Source: Streptomyces sp. NBRC 110035
Lineage (GTDB): Bacteria > Actinomycetota > Actinomycetes > Streptomycetales > Streptomycetaceae
Direction: 5' to 3'
Assembly: GCF_000829695.1 (NCBI RefSeq)
Contig: NZ_BBNN01000015.1
Location: 62,001 to 126,000 of the forward strand
Length of the DNA: 64,000 nucleotides
Shown here: positions 53,934-62,256 of the stretch, one piece after another
How positions within the stretch are numbered: the first letter of the stretch is position 1
Layout of the letters: every line of letters starts with the position of its first letter
The notes under the pieces: model-generated
What the model saw: the letters and a program-made list of their open reading frames with translations, nothing else
Database searches by the model: none
Told to the model about the DNA's origin: nothing
Made by a program: the position numbers and the translations under genes

Positions 53934-54446
53934 GTGGGGCGGGGCATCCGGGTTCTGCTCCGGCCGACGCTCGGGGCGATGCCCCGGCAGGTGTTCGCAC
54001 AGCATGTCGCCGACCTGCTGCGGCGCGACGGCTGCACCGGCGTCGTCGTACGGCAGGCCCGCAGCGAGAGGAACACCGGCATCACCGGCCGCACTGCGGC
54101 CGGGCGGACCGTGAACCGGCGGACCGCGGCCGTCCCGTGCAGGAACCGGTCCGACCGCTGGACGGTGCCCGGTGCCGACCCGCAGAAGTTCGCCGGCGCG
54201 GCGCGGGCCGTCAACCGCGTGGACCTCGCGCTCTCCGTCGCCACCTGCGACTTCAGCCACGAATCGCAGGCGATCGCCGCCCTGACCGGAGGCGTCACGG
54301 TCAATCGGGGAGAAGTCGGGGCCTGGACCGCCGGGGTGCGTCTCAAGGCGCTGCGACAGGGGATGGTCCGCGAAGGCCCGAAGCCGCAAGAGAAAGGTGC
54401 GGCTTCGGGCCTTCGCCCTGTGGGGCGACAGAGACACTCGAAGTAA
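53934..54446 (+). pseudogene. Decayed Mrr-like restriction endonuclease
   Basis: About 170 codons reading VFAQHVADLLRRDGCTGVVV, later NRVDLALSVATCDFSHESQA, TGGVTVNRGEVGAWTAGVRL: the frame of an Mrr-cat domain protein of the kind found between pknB and sortase genes in Streptomyces. The Mrr catalytic QxK region appears as VPCRNRSDRW, so the expected Gln-Cys-Lys triad is lost. The first start, GTG 53934, is not clearly a translational start, and there is no N-terminal membrane part. It could be a diverged functional protein, but loss of the catalytic motif argues for decay. Confidence 0.45.
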
Positions 54447-54467
54447 CGCTCTCGCCTCAGCGTCGCC

Positions 54468-55235
54468 TCAGCGCAGTTCCTCCGGCGGCGTCCGGTCCTC
54501 GTCCACCTTCTCCGTGCGGACCAGTTCGCCCCAGACGACGTAGCGGTACCTGCTGGTGTACACCGGTGTGCAGGTCGTCAGGGTGATGTAGTGGCCGGCC
54601 TTCTTGCGGCCGGACTCCTCGGGCACCTCGGAGAGGACGTCCACGTTGTACTTCGAGGTCTCGGGAAGGATCGCGTAGGTCTTGTAGACGTACCAGGTGT
54701 CCTTCGTCTCGAAGACGATCGGGTCGCCGTCCTTGATCTTGTGGATGTCGTGGAACGTGGCCCCGTGGCCGTCCCGGTGCGCGGCCAGCGAGAAGTTGCC
54801 CTTCTTGCCGGACGTCGGCAGGGTCGCCTTCACGGGGTCGGTGTAGTAGCCGGCGACGCCGTCGTTGAGCACCTTCATCGTGGTGCCCTTCTCGATCAGG
54901 ATGTCGTCGCCGCCCATCGCGGGCACGTGCAGGAAGCCGATGCCGTTCTTGCTGTCGTAGGAGGCGGGCCCGCCACCGGCGCCGTCGCCGCCGGGCCCCC
55001 GGGCCCAGTTGTCGCGCACCTTGTCGGCCTGCTTGCCCGCCTCGCGGTCGGCGAGCACGTTCGTCCACCACAGCGAGTAGACGACGAACAGACCGAGCAC
55101 CAGACCCGCGGTGATGAGGAGTTCCCCGAGGGCGCTGACCAGTATCGCGCCCGGTCCCATACGGCGGCGGGCCGGGGACGGCGGTGACGCGGGCCTGGCG
55201 CTGTGCTCTTCGGTGTCGTCGGCGGTCGCTGCCAC
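54468..55235 (-). CDS. srtE2: Class E sortase (SrtE2-like)
   Basis: Membrane transpeptidase joining LAxTG-type surface proteins (such as chaplins) to peptidoglycan. The 255-residue protein has one transmembrane helix (about 30-55) and an extracellular catalytic domain. The active-site residues are H153 (AAHRDGHG), C222 in TLTTC, and R229. The GTG at 55235 (AGAGGAAAC upstream) is preferred over a longer ATG at 55265, which would overlap the next gene. It is last in the minus-strand operon from DUF881 to here and pairs with SrtE1. Confidence 0.92.
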   Translation of the reverse strand: MAATADDTEEHSARPASPPSPARRRMGPGAILVSALGELLITAGLVLGLFVVYSLWWTNVLADREAGKQADKVRDNWARGPGGDGAGGGPASYDSKNGIGFLHVPAMGGDDILIEKGTTMKVLNDGVAGYYTDPVKATLPTSGKKGNFSLAAHRDGHGATFHDIHKIKDGDPIVFETKDTWYVYKTYAILPETSKYNVDVLSEVPEESGRKKAGHYITLTTCTPVYTSRYRYVVWGELVRTEKVDEDRTPPEELR

Positions 55236-55248
55236 GTTTCCTCTGCCC

Positions 55249-56445
55249 TTAACTGACGAGCGCATCCGGCTTGCCCTTGCTGCGCGGCCGTTCCTCGTCC
55301 ATCTTGCCCCAGACGATCATGCGGTACTTGCTGGTGAACTCCGGCGTGCAGGTGGTCAGCGTGATGTAGCGGCCCGGCTCGGTGAAGCCCGACTCCTTCG
55401 GCACCGGTTCGAGGACGCTCACGTTGCTCGGCGGCGTCACCGGCAGGATCGACGCCATCTTGTAGACGAAGTACGTGTCCTGCGTCTCCACGACGATCGG
55501 GTCGCCCGGCTCCAGCCGGTTGATGTACCGGAACGGTTCCCCGTGCGTGTTGCGGTGCCCCGCGACCCCGAAGTTGCCCTCCTTGTCGTCGGGCATCGCC
55601 GTCTTCAGGACGCCCTCCGCGTAGTGGCCCACCATGCCCCGGTCGAGCACCTTCTTGCTGTCGATGCCCTCGGCGATCGGCACCACCACGTCCAGCCGCG
55701 GGATGTGCAGCAACGCGAAACCCTGCCCCGGCTCGAACGCGCCCGGCTTGCGCTCACCGTTGGCCCAGTCGCTCTGGAGGTCACTGGCCTCCTGGCCGGC
55801 CTGTGCCTGTGCGCGCACGTTCGTCCACCACAACTGGTAGGTGACGAACAGCAGCATCAGCACACCGCAGGTGATGAACACCTCGCCGATCCCCCGACTC
55901 GCGATGACGGCGGGACTGGCCTTCCGCTCCCGGGCCCGCCGCCGCGCCTCCACCCGCGAGAGCGGCACCTGGGGCCCGCTGCGGCCCTGCGGGGCATCGC
56001 GGGCCTCGGCAGGAGTGTTCGTCCCACCACGGCGGCCTTGACGCCTCCTGGCGGCCTTCCTGCGCTCCGCCCGGCCCCCGGCACCCGCCGGGGACTCCCT
56101 GTGCTGCGGCGGCGGATCAGGGATCCGCAGCGCCATCGTCTCCTCGTCCACGGGCGGCAGGTACGCACCCTCGTCGACGGGCGGCAGATACGCGGTGCTG
56201 TCCTCGGACCCGGCCGCACCACCGCCGACCGAACCCGGACCGGCCGAACCCGCGCCGCCGTAGGAGTAGGCGCCCTGCTGGGTGGTGTCGTACCAGTCGC
56301 CGCCCCCGAGCGTGCCGGGTGCCCCGTACGGCTGCTGTTGCCCGTACGAGGTCCCCTGCCCGCCGCCGGTGCCGTACGCGGAGCCCTCCGTGAAGGACTC
56401 CCCGTTCCCGGCACCGGACTCGCGCTCGGGGCGCAGCGCGGTCAC
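55249..56445 (-). CDS. srtE1: Class E sortase (SrtE1-like)
   Basis: The second sortase, 398 residues. A long disordered N-terminus (about 1-170, Gly/Tyr/Gln/Pro-rich) precedes the transmembrane helix (about 205-225) and a catalytic domain with H in AGHRNTHG, C in TLTTC and R in SKYRMI. GTG at 56445 overlaps the glutamine amidotransferase stop (GTGA). In S. coelicolor the two SrtE enzymes anchor long chaplins needed for aerial growth; the same role is inferred here. A third sortase gene in the same operon is dead (57291-57745). Confidence 0.92.
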   Translation of the reverse strand: MTALRPERESGAGNGESFTEGSAYGTGGGQGTSYGQQQPYGAPGTLGGGDWYDTTQQGAYSYGGAGSAGPGSVGGGAAGSEDSTAYLPPVDEGAYLPPVDEETMALRIPDPPPQHRESPAGAGGRAERRKAARRRQGRRGGTNTPAEARDAPQGRSGPQVPLSRVEARRRARERKASPAVIASRGIGEVFITCGVLMLLFVTYQLWWTNVRAQAQAGQEASDLQSDWANGERKPGAFEPGQGFALLHIPRLDVVVPIAEGIDSKKVLDRGMVGHYAEGVLKTAMPDDKEGNFGVAGHRNTHGEPFRYINRLEPGDPIVVETQDTYFVYKMASILPVTPPSNVSVLEPVPKESGFTEPGRYITLTTCTPEFTSKYRMIVWGKMDEERPRSKGKPDALVS

Positions 56446-57080
56446 GCCGACGACCTGCCCACCACCGGGGCGAGCCCCGCCGATCTCGCCACCGCTCCTT
56501 CGTCCCCGCACTCCACCAGCCAGTTGGCCAGCATCCGGTGCCCGTGTTCGGTGAGCACCGACTCGGGGTGGAACTGCACCCCCTCGACACGCAGTGCACG
56601 GTGGCGCAGACCCATCACGATGCCGTCCGGCGTCCGGGCCGTCACTTCCAGCTCCTCCGGCACGGTGTCCGGCTCGGCGGCCAACGAGTGGTAGCGCGTC
56701 GCCGTGAACGGGGACGGAAGACCCGCGAACACGCCCTTGCCCCCGTGCTCGACCCGCGAGGTCTTCCCATGCAGCAACTCGGGCGCACGGTCCACGACAC
56801 CGCCGTAGGCCACCTGCATGGACTGCATGCCGAGGCAGACACCGAAAACGGGCACCCCGGTCGACGCGCAGTGCCGCACCATGTCCACGCAGACCCCCGC
56901 CTGCTCGGGAGTGCCGGGCCCCGGGGACAGCAGCACACCGTCGAAACCGTCCTGCGCATGCGCCGTCGACACCTCGTCGTTGCGCAGCACCTCACACTCG
57001 GCACCCAGTTGGTACAGGTACTGGACCAGGTTGAAGACGAAGCTGTCGTAGTTGTCGACCACGAGAATGCGCGCGCTCAC
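56442..57080 (-). CDS. pabA: Aminodeoxychorismate/anthranilate synthase glutamine amidotransferase
   Basis: Class I glutamine amidotransferase (212 residues) that gives ammonia to a PabB/TrpE partner. Sequence shows ILVVDNYDSFVFNLVQYL, LLSPGPGTPEQAG, the nucleophilic Cys in GVCLGMQSMQ and the catalytic His/Glu in GVQFHPESVLTEHG. GTG at 57080 overlaps the 53-residue membrane protein gene. In Mycobacterium the trpG/pabA-like gene also sits between crgA and pknB. Whether it serves folate or tryptophan cannot be told from sequence; no synthase subunit is adjacent. Confidence 0.9.
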   Translation of the reverse strand: MSARILVVDNYDSFVFNLVQYLYQLGAECEVLRNDEVSTAHAQDGFDGVLLSPGPGTPEQAGVCVDMVRHCASTGVPVFGVCLGMQSMQVAYGGVVDRAPELLHGKTSRVEHGGKGVFAGLPSPFTATRYHSLAAEPDTVPEELEVTARTPDGIVMGLRHRALRVEGVQFHPESVLTEHGHRMLANWLVECGDEGAVARSAGLAPVVGRSSA

Positions 57081-57238
57081 TGGTTGTCCACCGTCACATC
57101 GTTGAAGGGCAGCAGCGGCTCGGCCCAGGGGAAGACGTACTGGAAGAGGACATAGACCACAGCGATGATCAGCACGAGTGAGATGAGTGCCCGCACCCAT
57201 CCGTTCCCCGGCAGATGCCGCCAGATCCAGCTGTACAT
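57077..57238 (-). CDS. Small single-pass membrane protein (53 residues)
   Basis: ATG at 57238 preceded by GGAAGGGA. The peptide starts MYSWIWRHLPGNG and has one helix (about 15-35, LISLVLIIAVVYVLFQYVF) and a short extracellular tail. No family is recognised. It is coupled to pabA (GTGA) in the sortase operon and follows the dead sortase, so it may belong to the sortase or wall machinery. Confidence 0.7.
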   Translation of the reverse strand: MYSWIWRHLPGNGWVRALISLVLIIAVVYVLFQYVFPWAEPLLPFNDVTVDNQ

Positions 57239-57290
57239 GCCGTCCCTTCCGTCGCACCACGGCACCAGACCCACGCCGTACGTCACCAGA

Positions 57291-57745
57291 CTAACGGCGC
57301 AACGCCTCCGGTTTCCCGGCCTCCGCAGGCTGCGTGGAGTCCGGATACGCCCGGACGATCAGCCGGTGACCACGCCCCGTTCCGGTGCGCGCGTCGTCGG
57401 CGTCAGACCGCGGCCAGGACGCGTGTACCCGGAAGTACGTGGCACAGGGCCGATCACCTCGATGTCCGTCGGCACCGTTTCGCACGGCCCCCGGTCGACC
57501 CGGTACGTGAACCAGGTCGTCCCCTCGGTCAGCACCACCGCCGTCACCCCGCCCGAACCGGGAAAGCCCTTGAACGGGTCGCCATGGGTGCGTCGGTGGC
57601 CGACGACGGCGAAGTCGCCCTCCCGGCCCAGCCGCGCGGTGTTCACGTGGTGCCCGAGCCCTTTCCTCAGGGGCCCGGTCTCCATGCCTTCGAGCACGGG
57701 CTTGTTCCACGTGAAACCACGACGCGGGGGCACATGATCGCGCAA
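57291..57745 (-). pseudogene. Degenerate class E sortase
   Basis: Sortase-like sequence WNKPVLEGM, GDFAVVGHRRTHGDPFKGFP and TTWFTYRVDRGP keeps the catalytic His (GHRRTHG). The expected TLTTC is LTPTTRAPE, with Arg instead of Cys, and the frame ends at 57359. The family C-terminus HRLIVRAYPDSTQP...GKPEALRR is found in another frame up to the TAG at 57291-57293. The N-terminal membrane helix is missing. It is therefore a truncated, frameshifted and catalytically dead third sortase. Confidence 0.65.
57704..57717. other. Near-consensus parS, 13 of 14 positions
   Basis: GTTCCACGTGAAAC, inside the dead sortase gene. One half has the T-to-C change. Confidence 0.5.
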
Positions 57746-57959
57746 GGCTTTCCCGCGACGTACGGCTTCGGCCCCGGATCCGGAGGGCCCGCAGGTGCAG
57801 CGCCGACACCGGGACCCCCGGCGGGTACGGACAAGGACGTGGCGGCCGGCGCGGCAAGGGCGACAGCAGGGTGCTCCCGCTCGCCCGCCGGTCCTCGAGG
57901 AGAGCGATCCGGCCGGCCACGACCTGGTCGGCCCCGGCCCAGAACCCGCCCCGCGGGCT

Positions 57960-58739
57960 CTACTCCACGGGCTTCGCGTAGTGCAGGTCCACTGTGCCCG
58001 AGTATCCGGGCAGAGTCACCGGCCCGTCGTCCTCGACCTTCCAGCCGAGCCCGTAGACGTTGACGTACACCATGTAGTTCTGGATCGACGGAGAGGCCGC
58101 GAGCGCGTTCTTCAGCTTCTCCGGGTCACCGACCGCCGTGATCTTGTACGGCGGCGAGTAGACACGGCCCTGGAGGATCAGGGTGTTGCCCACACAGCGC
58201 ACCGCGCTGGTGGAGATCAGCCGCTGGTCCATGACCTTGATGCCCTCGGCACCGCCCTGCCACATCGCGTTCACCACGGCCTGGAGGTCCTGCTGGTGGA
58301 TGACCAGGTAGTCGGGCTCCGGCTCGGGGTACCCGGGAAGCCTGGCGGTGGCGTCCGGCGGAGCGTCGTCGAGCGTGACCGTGACGGCCTCGCCCTCGAG
58401 TTCCTGCGTCCCCGCGCGGCGCTCCAGGCCGGCGAGTTCGTCGTCCTCCGCCGCGCTCCTTCCCGCGTCGCGCTCGGCGAGGGACTCGACGTCCCCGCGC
58501 AGAACCCCGTTGGACTCCTCCAGCTCACCGTTCTTGTGGCTGCGCTCGTGAATGAGGTCGGACAGCTTCAGCAGCGAATCGTCCGTGCGGATGTTGGTCC
58601 CCTTCGCCGTGTTGAAGCTGGTGAAGAAGAGCAGACCCGCGAGGGCGAAGACACCCGCGGTGAGGATCCGGACAGGCCGGAAGCGCCGTCGGAGGGCAGG
58701 GCTGGATTCCCTCCCGGGGAAGTCGGCAGAATTGCTCAA
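57960..58739 (-). CDS. DUF881 family membrane protein
   Basis: A 259-residue protein with a transmembrane helix (about 25-45, [15 protein letters not shown]), an extracellular coiled-coil-like Glu/Leu-rich region (about 65-110) and a C-terminal DUF881 domain ([32 protein letters not shown]). TTG at 58739 is taken as the start because the preceding sequence has AAGGGT. Mycobacterium encodes a DUF881 protein at the same place beside crgA. Function is unknown; it may act in division or sporulation. Confidence 0.88.
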   Translation of the reverse strand: MSNSADFPGRESSPALRRRFRPVRILTAGVFALAGLLFFTSFNTAKGTNIRTDDSLLKLSDLIHERSHKNGELEESNGVLRGDVESLAERDAGRSAAEDDELAGLERRAGTQELEGEAVTVTLDDAPPDATARLPGYPEPEPDYLVIHQQDLQAVVNAMWQGGAEGIKVMDQRLISTSAVRCVGNTLILQGRVYSPPYKITAVGDPEKLKNALAASPSIQNYMVYVNVYGLGWKVEDDGPVTLPGYSGTVDLHYAKPVE

Positions 58740-58879
58740 CGTACCCTTATCTCCTTCGGCGCCGCGGAAGCACTACGCTAACGGACGCCCGGGGGAGCGC
58801 TCGGAGTCCCCTTCCAACCGCCCCGAGCCCGACCAAGTTCCCTGCGCGGCCACGCAGCGCATCGACAGGAGAGACCCTC

Positions 58880-59137
58880 GTGCCGAAGTCACGTATCCGC
58901 AAGAAGGCCGACTACACGCCGCCGGCGGCGGCGAAGCAGACAACCGCTCTCAAGTTGACCAGCCGTGCCTGGGTCGCGCCGGTGATGCTGACCCTGTTCC
59001 TGATCGGCCTGGCCTGGATCGTCGTTTTCTACGTCACCGACGGCAAGCTGCCCATCGATGCCCTGGGCAACTGGAACATCGTGGTGGGCTTCGGCTTCAT
59101 CGCCGCCGGATTCGGCGTCTCCACGCAGTGGAAGTAA
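58880..59137 (+). CDS. crgA: Cell division inhibitor CrgA
   Basis: Eighty-five-residue, two-helix membrane protein that coordinates growth and septation in Streptomyces by influencing FtsZ ring formation and PBPs. Helices lie at about 32-51 and 66-82 with a short loop. The N-terminus [15 protein letters not shown] is the conserved cytoplasmic segment. GTG at 58880 follows CAGGAGAG by five bases. It is divergent from the DUF881 gene and has its own 17-bp terminator. Confidence 0.95.
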   Translation: MPKSRIRKKADYTPPAAAKQTTALKLTSRAWVAPVMLTLFLIGLAWIVVFYVTDGKLPIDALGNWNIVVGFGFIAAGFGVSTQWK

Positions 59138-59171
59138 CGCCCGGCAGCGCTCGTCGCCCACGGGACCAGCA

Positions 59172-59210
59172 GGCCCTGCTCCGAGCTGCCCGACAGCTCG
59201 GAGCAGGGCC
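59172..59210 (+). terminator. 17-bp perfect hairpin after crgA
   Basis: Arms 59172-59188 and 59194-59210 pair perfectly around CCCGA. Confidence 0.85.
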
Positions 59211-59242
59211 GTCGCCAGCTCCGGGCAGGGCTGTCCACCGGG

Positions 59243-59444
59243 TTATCCACAGGCGTTTCCACAGCGTGGGGAAAAGAAACCCCGATCTGTGGATAACCCC
59301 TCGAACGTTGACGCCGGTACGACAGAAGCACCGGTAACCGAATGCTCGTTCGCGCGCCTCTGACCTGGGGAAACAAAGGTCAGTGACATCGGGCACAGAT
59401 GTTCCCACACGGTGTGCACAAGATCCGCCACATGCTGTGGACAA
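59243..59444. other. Cluster of DnaA-box-like sites between crgA and the rhomboid gene
   Basis: TTATCCACA (59243-59251), GTTTCCACA (59255-59263), TGTGGATAA (59288-59296) and TGTGGACAA (59436-59444) fall within about 200 intergenic bases. Three are perfect matches to TTATCCACA/TTGTCCACA on one strand or the other. No gene is supported in this stretch. Confidence 0.6.
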
Positions 59445-59451
59445 CCCTCAC

Positions 59452-60339
59452 TCAGGCGAGCTGGGCCGTCCTCACCAGAGTCACCAGCGCGACCGCGGCG
59501 AGAACCAGTGCACAGGTCCCGTACTGGATCAGCGCCCGCCGCTCGCGCGGAGCATGGACCATGGCGTACCCGATCACGACACCGGCGACGAGCCCTCCGA
59601 TATGAGCCTGCCAGGCGATGTTGCTCCAGCCGAAGGTGAAGATCAAGTTGATCACCAGCAGTGCGATGATCGGCCGCATGTCGTAGTTGAGCCGGCGCAC
59701 CAGGACCGCGGTTGCGCCGAACAGCCCGAAGATGGCGCCGGAGGCACCGAGCGAGGCCGTGGACCCCGAGGCCAGCAGGTAGGTCAGCGCACTGCCCGCC
59801 AGACCCGAGATCAGGTAGAGCACGAGATAGCGGGCTCGGCCCAGGGCCTGCTCGAGCGGGCCGCCGAGCCACCACAGACTGAGCATGTTGAAGGCGATGT
59901 GCCAGATCGCCTCGTGGGTGAACATCGAGGTGACCAGGCGGTACCACTCGCCCTCGGCGACGCCCTCGGCGGGAGGGAACGGCGTCGGGGGCCAGACCCC
60001 GATCAGCACGAGATGGCCGAGCAGCGACGACCAGACGTGCACCGCGACGAACACCGCGGCATTGATCCCGAGAAGGATCTTGGTGACCAGCCGGGGGTCC
60101 GCGGCGATGGCGCCTCCGGCGATCGTGCGGGGCATGGAGGCCGTGGGCGCGTGGCCGGTCCCCGAGCCGCCGCGGACACATTCGGGGCACTGGAACCCGA
60201 CCGAGGCGCTGATCATGCACTCGGGGCAGATCGGGCGCTCGCAGCGGGTGCAGCGGATGCCGGTCTCACGGTCCGGGTGGCGATAGCAGGCGAGGACGCC
60301 GTGGGCGTCCTGCGGGCTGCCGGCAGCCTGGTCGTCCAT
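59452..60339 (-). CDS. Rhomboid intramembrane serine protease with zinc-ribbon N-terminus
   Basis: A 295-residue rhomboid. The cytoplasmic N-terminus has two Cys pairs, CTRC and CPEC, around CYRHPDRETGIRCTRC, like a B-box/zinc ribbon. Six or seven helices follow, with the HEAIWHIAFNMLSLWWLGGP segment, the nucleophile Ser in GASGAIFGL and the partner His in QAHIGGLVAG. It cleaves substrates inside the membrane. ATG at 60339. It is downstream of ppiA (minus strand), separated by a terminator. Confidence 0.92.
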   Translation of the reverse strand: MDDQAAGSPQDAHGVLACYRHPDRETGIRCTRCERPICPECMISASVGFQCPECVRGGSGTGHAPTASMPRTIAGGAIAADPRLVTKILLGINAAVFVAVHVWSSLLGHLVLIGVWPPTPFPPAEGVAEGEWYRLVTSMFTHEAIWHIAFNMLSLWWLGGPLEQALGRARYLVLYLISGLAGSALTYLLASGSTASLGASGAIFGLFGATAVLVRRLNYDMRPIIALLVINLIFTFGWSNIAWQAHIGGLVAGVVIGYAMVHAPRERRALIQYGTCALVLAAVALVTLVRTAQLA

Positions 60340-60370
60340 GGGATCCCCTAGATCGTGTGGAAAAAAGCCC

Positions 60371-60402
60371 CGCCCCGCCCATCCTTACGGATGAGCGGGG
60401 CG
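60371..60402 (-). terminator. Intrinsic terminator of the cyclophilin gene
   Basis: CGCCCCGCCCATCC (60371-60384) and GGATGAGCGGGGCG (60389-60402) pair with one mismatch. On the minus strand the hairpin is followed by GGGCTTTTTT. Confidence 0.85.
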
Positions 60403-60451
60403 TTTGGTTCCCTCTGGGAGGCTTGCGCACTCCTCGGGGACAGGGCCGTCC

Positions 60452-60979
60452 TCAGCCCTCGCGGATCTCGACCGACTCGATGACGACGTCATTGAGCGGA
60501 CGGTCGGTGCGCGGGTTGGTCTGCGCGGCCGCGATGGTGTCGATCACCTTCTGGCTCGCGGCGTCGGTGACCTCGCCGAAGATGGTGTGCTTGCGGTTCA
60601 GCCACGCCGTCGGAGAGACGGTGATGAAGAACTGCGAGCCGTTGGTGCCCGGGCCCGCGTTGGCCATCGCCAGCAGGTAGGGCTTGTCGAAGCGCAGGTC
60701 CGGGTGGAACTCGTCCTCGAACTGGTAGCCGGGACCGCCGGTGCCGTTGCCCAGCGGGTCCCCGCCCTGAATCATGAAGCCACTGATCACCCGGTGGAAG
60801 ACCGTGCCGTCGTAGAGCTTGGCCGTGGACTTCGCCCCGGTCTCCGGGTGCGTCCACTCCCGCTCGCCCTTGGCGAGCTCGACGAAGTTCCTGACGGTGA
60901 TCGGCGCCTGGTTCGCGAAGAGCCGGACCTCGATGTCGCCGTTGTTGGTCTTCAGGGTGGCGTAGAGCTGGTCAGCCAC
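60452..60979 (-). CDS. ppiA: Peptidyl-prolyl cis-trans isomerase, cyclophilin
   Basis: Cytoplasmic cyclophilin of 175 residues accelerating proline isomerisation. GTG at 60979 follows GGAAGG; longer frames lack family sequence. Core segments are TVRNFVELAKGE, the FHRVISGFMIQGGDP active-site strand with Arg, FEDEFHPDLRFDKPYLLAMA and GSQFFITVSPTAWLNRKHTIFG. It ends the conserved ppiA-rhomboid-crgA block. Confidence 0.92.
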   Translation of the reverse strand: MADQLYATLKTNNGDIEVRLFANQAPITVRNFVELAKGEREWTHPETGAKSTAKLYDGTVFHRVISGFMIQGGDPLGNGTGGPGYQFEDEFHPDLRFDKPYLLAMANAGPGTNGSQFFITVSPTAWLNRKHTIFGEVTDAASQKVIDTIAAAQTNPRTDRPLNDVVIESVEIREG

Positions 60980-61303
60980 GGTGTGCCTTCCGTTGTCTTT
61001 CCGTAACGCCCTGATCCTCGCATGGACGGGGCGCGCAGTCGCCCGACGTCCGTTCACAGGAGGGACAACAGAGCCGAACGGCTTGCGGAAAACGGGTGAG
61101 TGCCGCCGCGACGGGGGCACTCGGCAACGATCCGTGGCATGGTCGACGACCGGCCGGAGTTCCCCGTCTTCATCCGCTACTGCACTCGGTCAACGCCAGC
61201 GGAACCCGTATGCCCGCCCGCACATGCCCAGTGGCGAAGCGGGAGGCATGATCCGTAAAAGGGTGGACAGTCGAAAAACGTACGCCACCGAGGAGGAGGA
61301 ACC
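60980..61303. other. Non-coding stretch upstream of the DUF5324 gene
   Basis: No frame has a family match or a good ribosome-binding site until GAGGAGG before 61304. Promoters of ppiA (leftward) and of the DUF5324 gene (rightward) should lie here, but no clear -35/-10 pair stands out. Confidence 0.35.
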
Positions 61304-62002
61304 GTGACCCGCATCGAAAGCGTGCGCGCTGCGACTGATTCGGCGAAGGACAGCGTGCTGCACGCCGCGGACGTGGTGGCGCCCTACGCCGACACGGCCA
61401 AGGTGAAGGCCGCGCAGTACGCGCAGGAGGCACGCGTACGGCTGGCCCCCAAGGTGTCGCAGGCCGCAGGGCATGCCCTCGTCCAGTACGGCGCCCATGT
61501 CCAGCCGTATGTGGAGCAGGCCCGTACTCATGTGCCGCCGAAGGTCGACCTGGCCGCCCATGAGGCCGCCGCCCGGACCCGCAAGGCCGCCCAGCAGGCG
61601 GCGGAGTACTCCCGGCCGAGGCTCGAGCAGGCCAGGGCCGCCGCCGGTCCGGCGAAGGACGAGGCGGCGGCGCGCAGCGCGGCGGTGCTGGCCGCCCTGC
61701 GCGGTCAGGTCTCGGCCCAGCAGATCCAGAAGCTGGTCCGTAAGCAGCAGCGGCGCGCGAAGGCCGGCCGTGCCGCGAAGGTGGTCTTTGTTCTGGGCGC
61801 CGTCGCAGGTGGCGCCTTCGCCGCCTGGAAGTGGTGGGACAAGCAGGCCAACCCGGACTGGCTGGTGGAGCCGCCGCCCGCGACCGATGTCCAGGAGTCC
61901 GGCACGCTGACGTCGGTGGACGGCAGCCGCGGGTCCACACTCGACCCCGAGGTCCGGGCGAAGGAGGCCGAGGAGGCCGCCAAGCGCGACGAGCACCCCT
62001 AG
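61304..62002 (+). CDS. DUF5324 family membrane protein
   Basis: A 232-residue protein of the Streptomyces DUF5324 family. A long N-terminal amphipathic helical region rich in Ala and Lys (about 1-150, with VKAAQYAQEARVRLAPKV) precedes one transmembrane helix (about 162-180, VVFVLGAVAGGAFAAWKWW) and a short charged C-terminal tail. The GTG at 61304 follows AGGAGGAGGA. The repetitive helices may bind membrane or other proteins. Function unknown. A strong terminator follows. Confidence 0.85.
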   Translation: MTRIESVRAATDSAKDSVLHAADVVAPYADTAKVKAAQYAQEARVRLAPKVSQAAGHALVQYGAHVQPYVEQARTHVPPKVDLAAHEAAARTRKAAQQAAEYSRPRLEQARAAAGPAKDEAAARSAAVLAALRGQVSAQQIQKLVRKQQRRAKAGRAAKVVFVLGAVAGGAFAAWKWWDKQANPDWLVEPPPATDVQESGTLTSVDGSRGSTLDPEVRAKEAEEAAKRDEHP

Positions 62003-62059
62003 GCCTGTCTGCGCGGCGGCACCATCGGTCTGCGGTATCGACAACCTGCGGCGTCAGCA

Positions 62060-62103
62060 GCCCGGTGGGGCAGAAGACTTCAGCCTCTTCTGCCCCACCG
62101 GGC
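62060..62103 (+). terminator. 18-bp perfect hairpin after the DUF5324 gene
   Basis: Arms 62060-62077 and 62086-62103 pair perfectly around an 8-base loop. The right arm overlaps the first bases of the parS palindrome. Confidence 0.85.
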
Positions 62104-62125
62104 TGTTTCACGTGAAACAGCCCGG
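62098..62125. other. parS: parS site with extended 28-bp perfect palindrome
   Basis: TGTTTCACGTGAAACA (62104-62119) is the full 16-bp parS, flanked by CCGGGC and GCCCGG to make 28 bp of perfect dyad symmetry. Confidence 0.95.
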
Positions 62126-62171
62126 GGCGGGACCGGAGAACGGGAGCCGGACACGAGCGTCGGAAGGCGGA

Positions 62172-62205
62172 TGCCGGACGGTGGGTGCCGGACGGTGGGT
62201 GCCGG
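62172..62205. repeat. 14-bp tandem repeat
   Basis: TGCCGGACGGTGGG occurs twice head to tail followed by a partial third copy. Confidence 0.85.
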
Positions 62206-62212
62206 TAAGCAA

Positions 62213-62251
62213 AAACCCCTCCCTCCGCGTTTCCGCAGGTGGGAGGGGTTT
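62213..62251 (-). terminator. Intrinsic terminator of tRNA-Ala
   Basis: AAACCCCTCCC (62213-62223) pairs with GGGAGGGGTTT (62241-62251). On the minus strand a T run (TTTTT) follows. Confidence 0.8.
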
Positions 62252-62256
62252 CCTTG

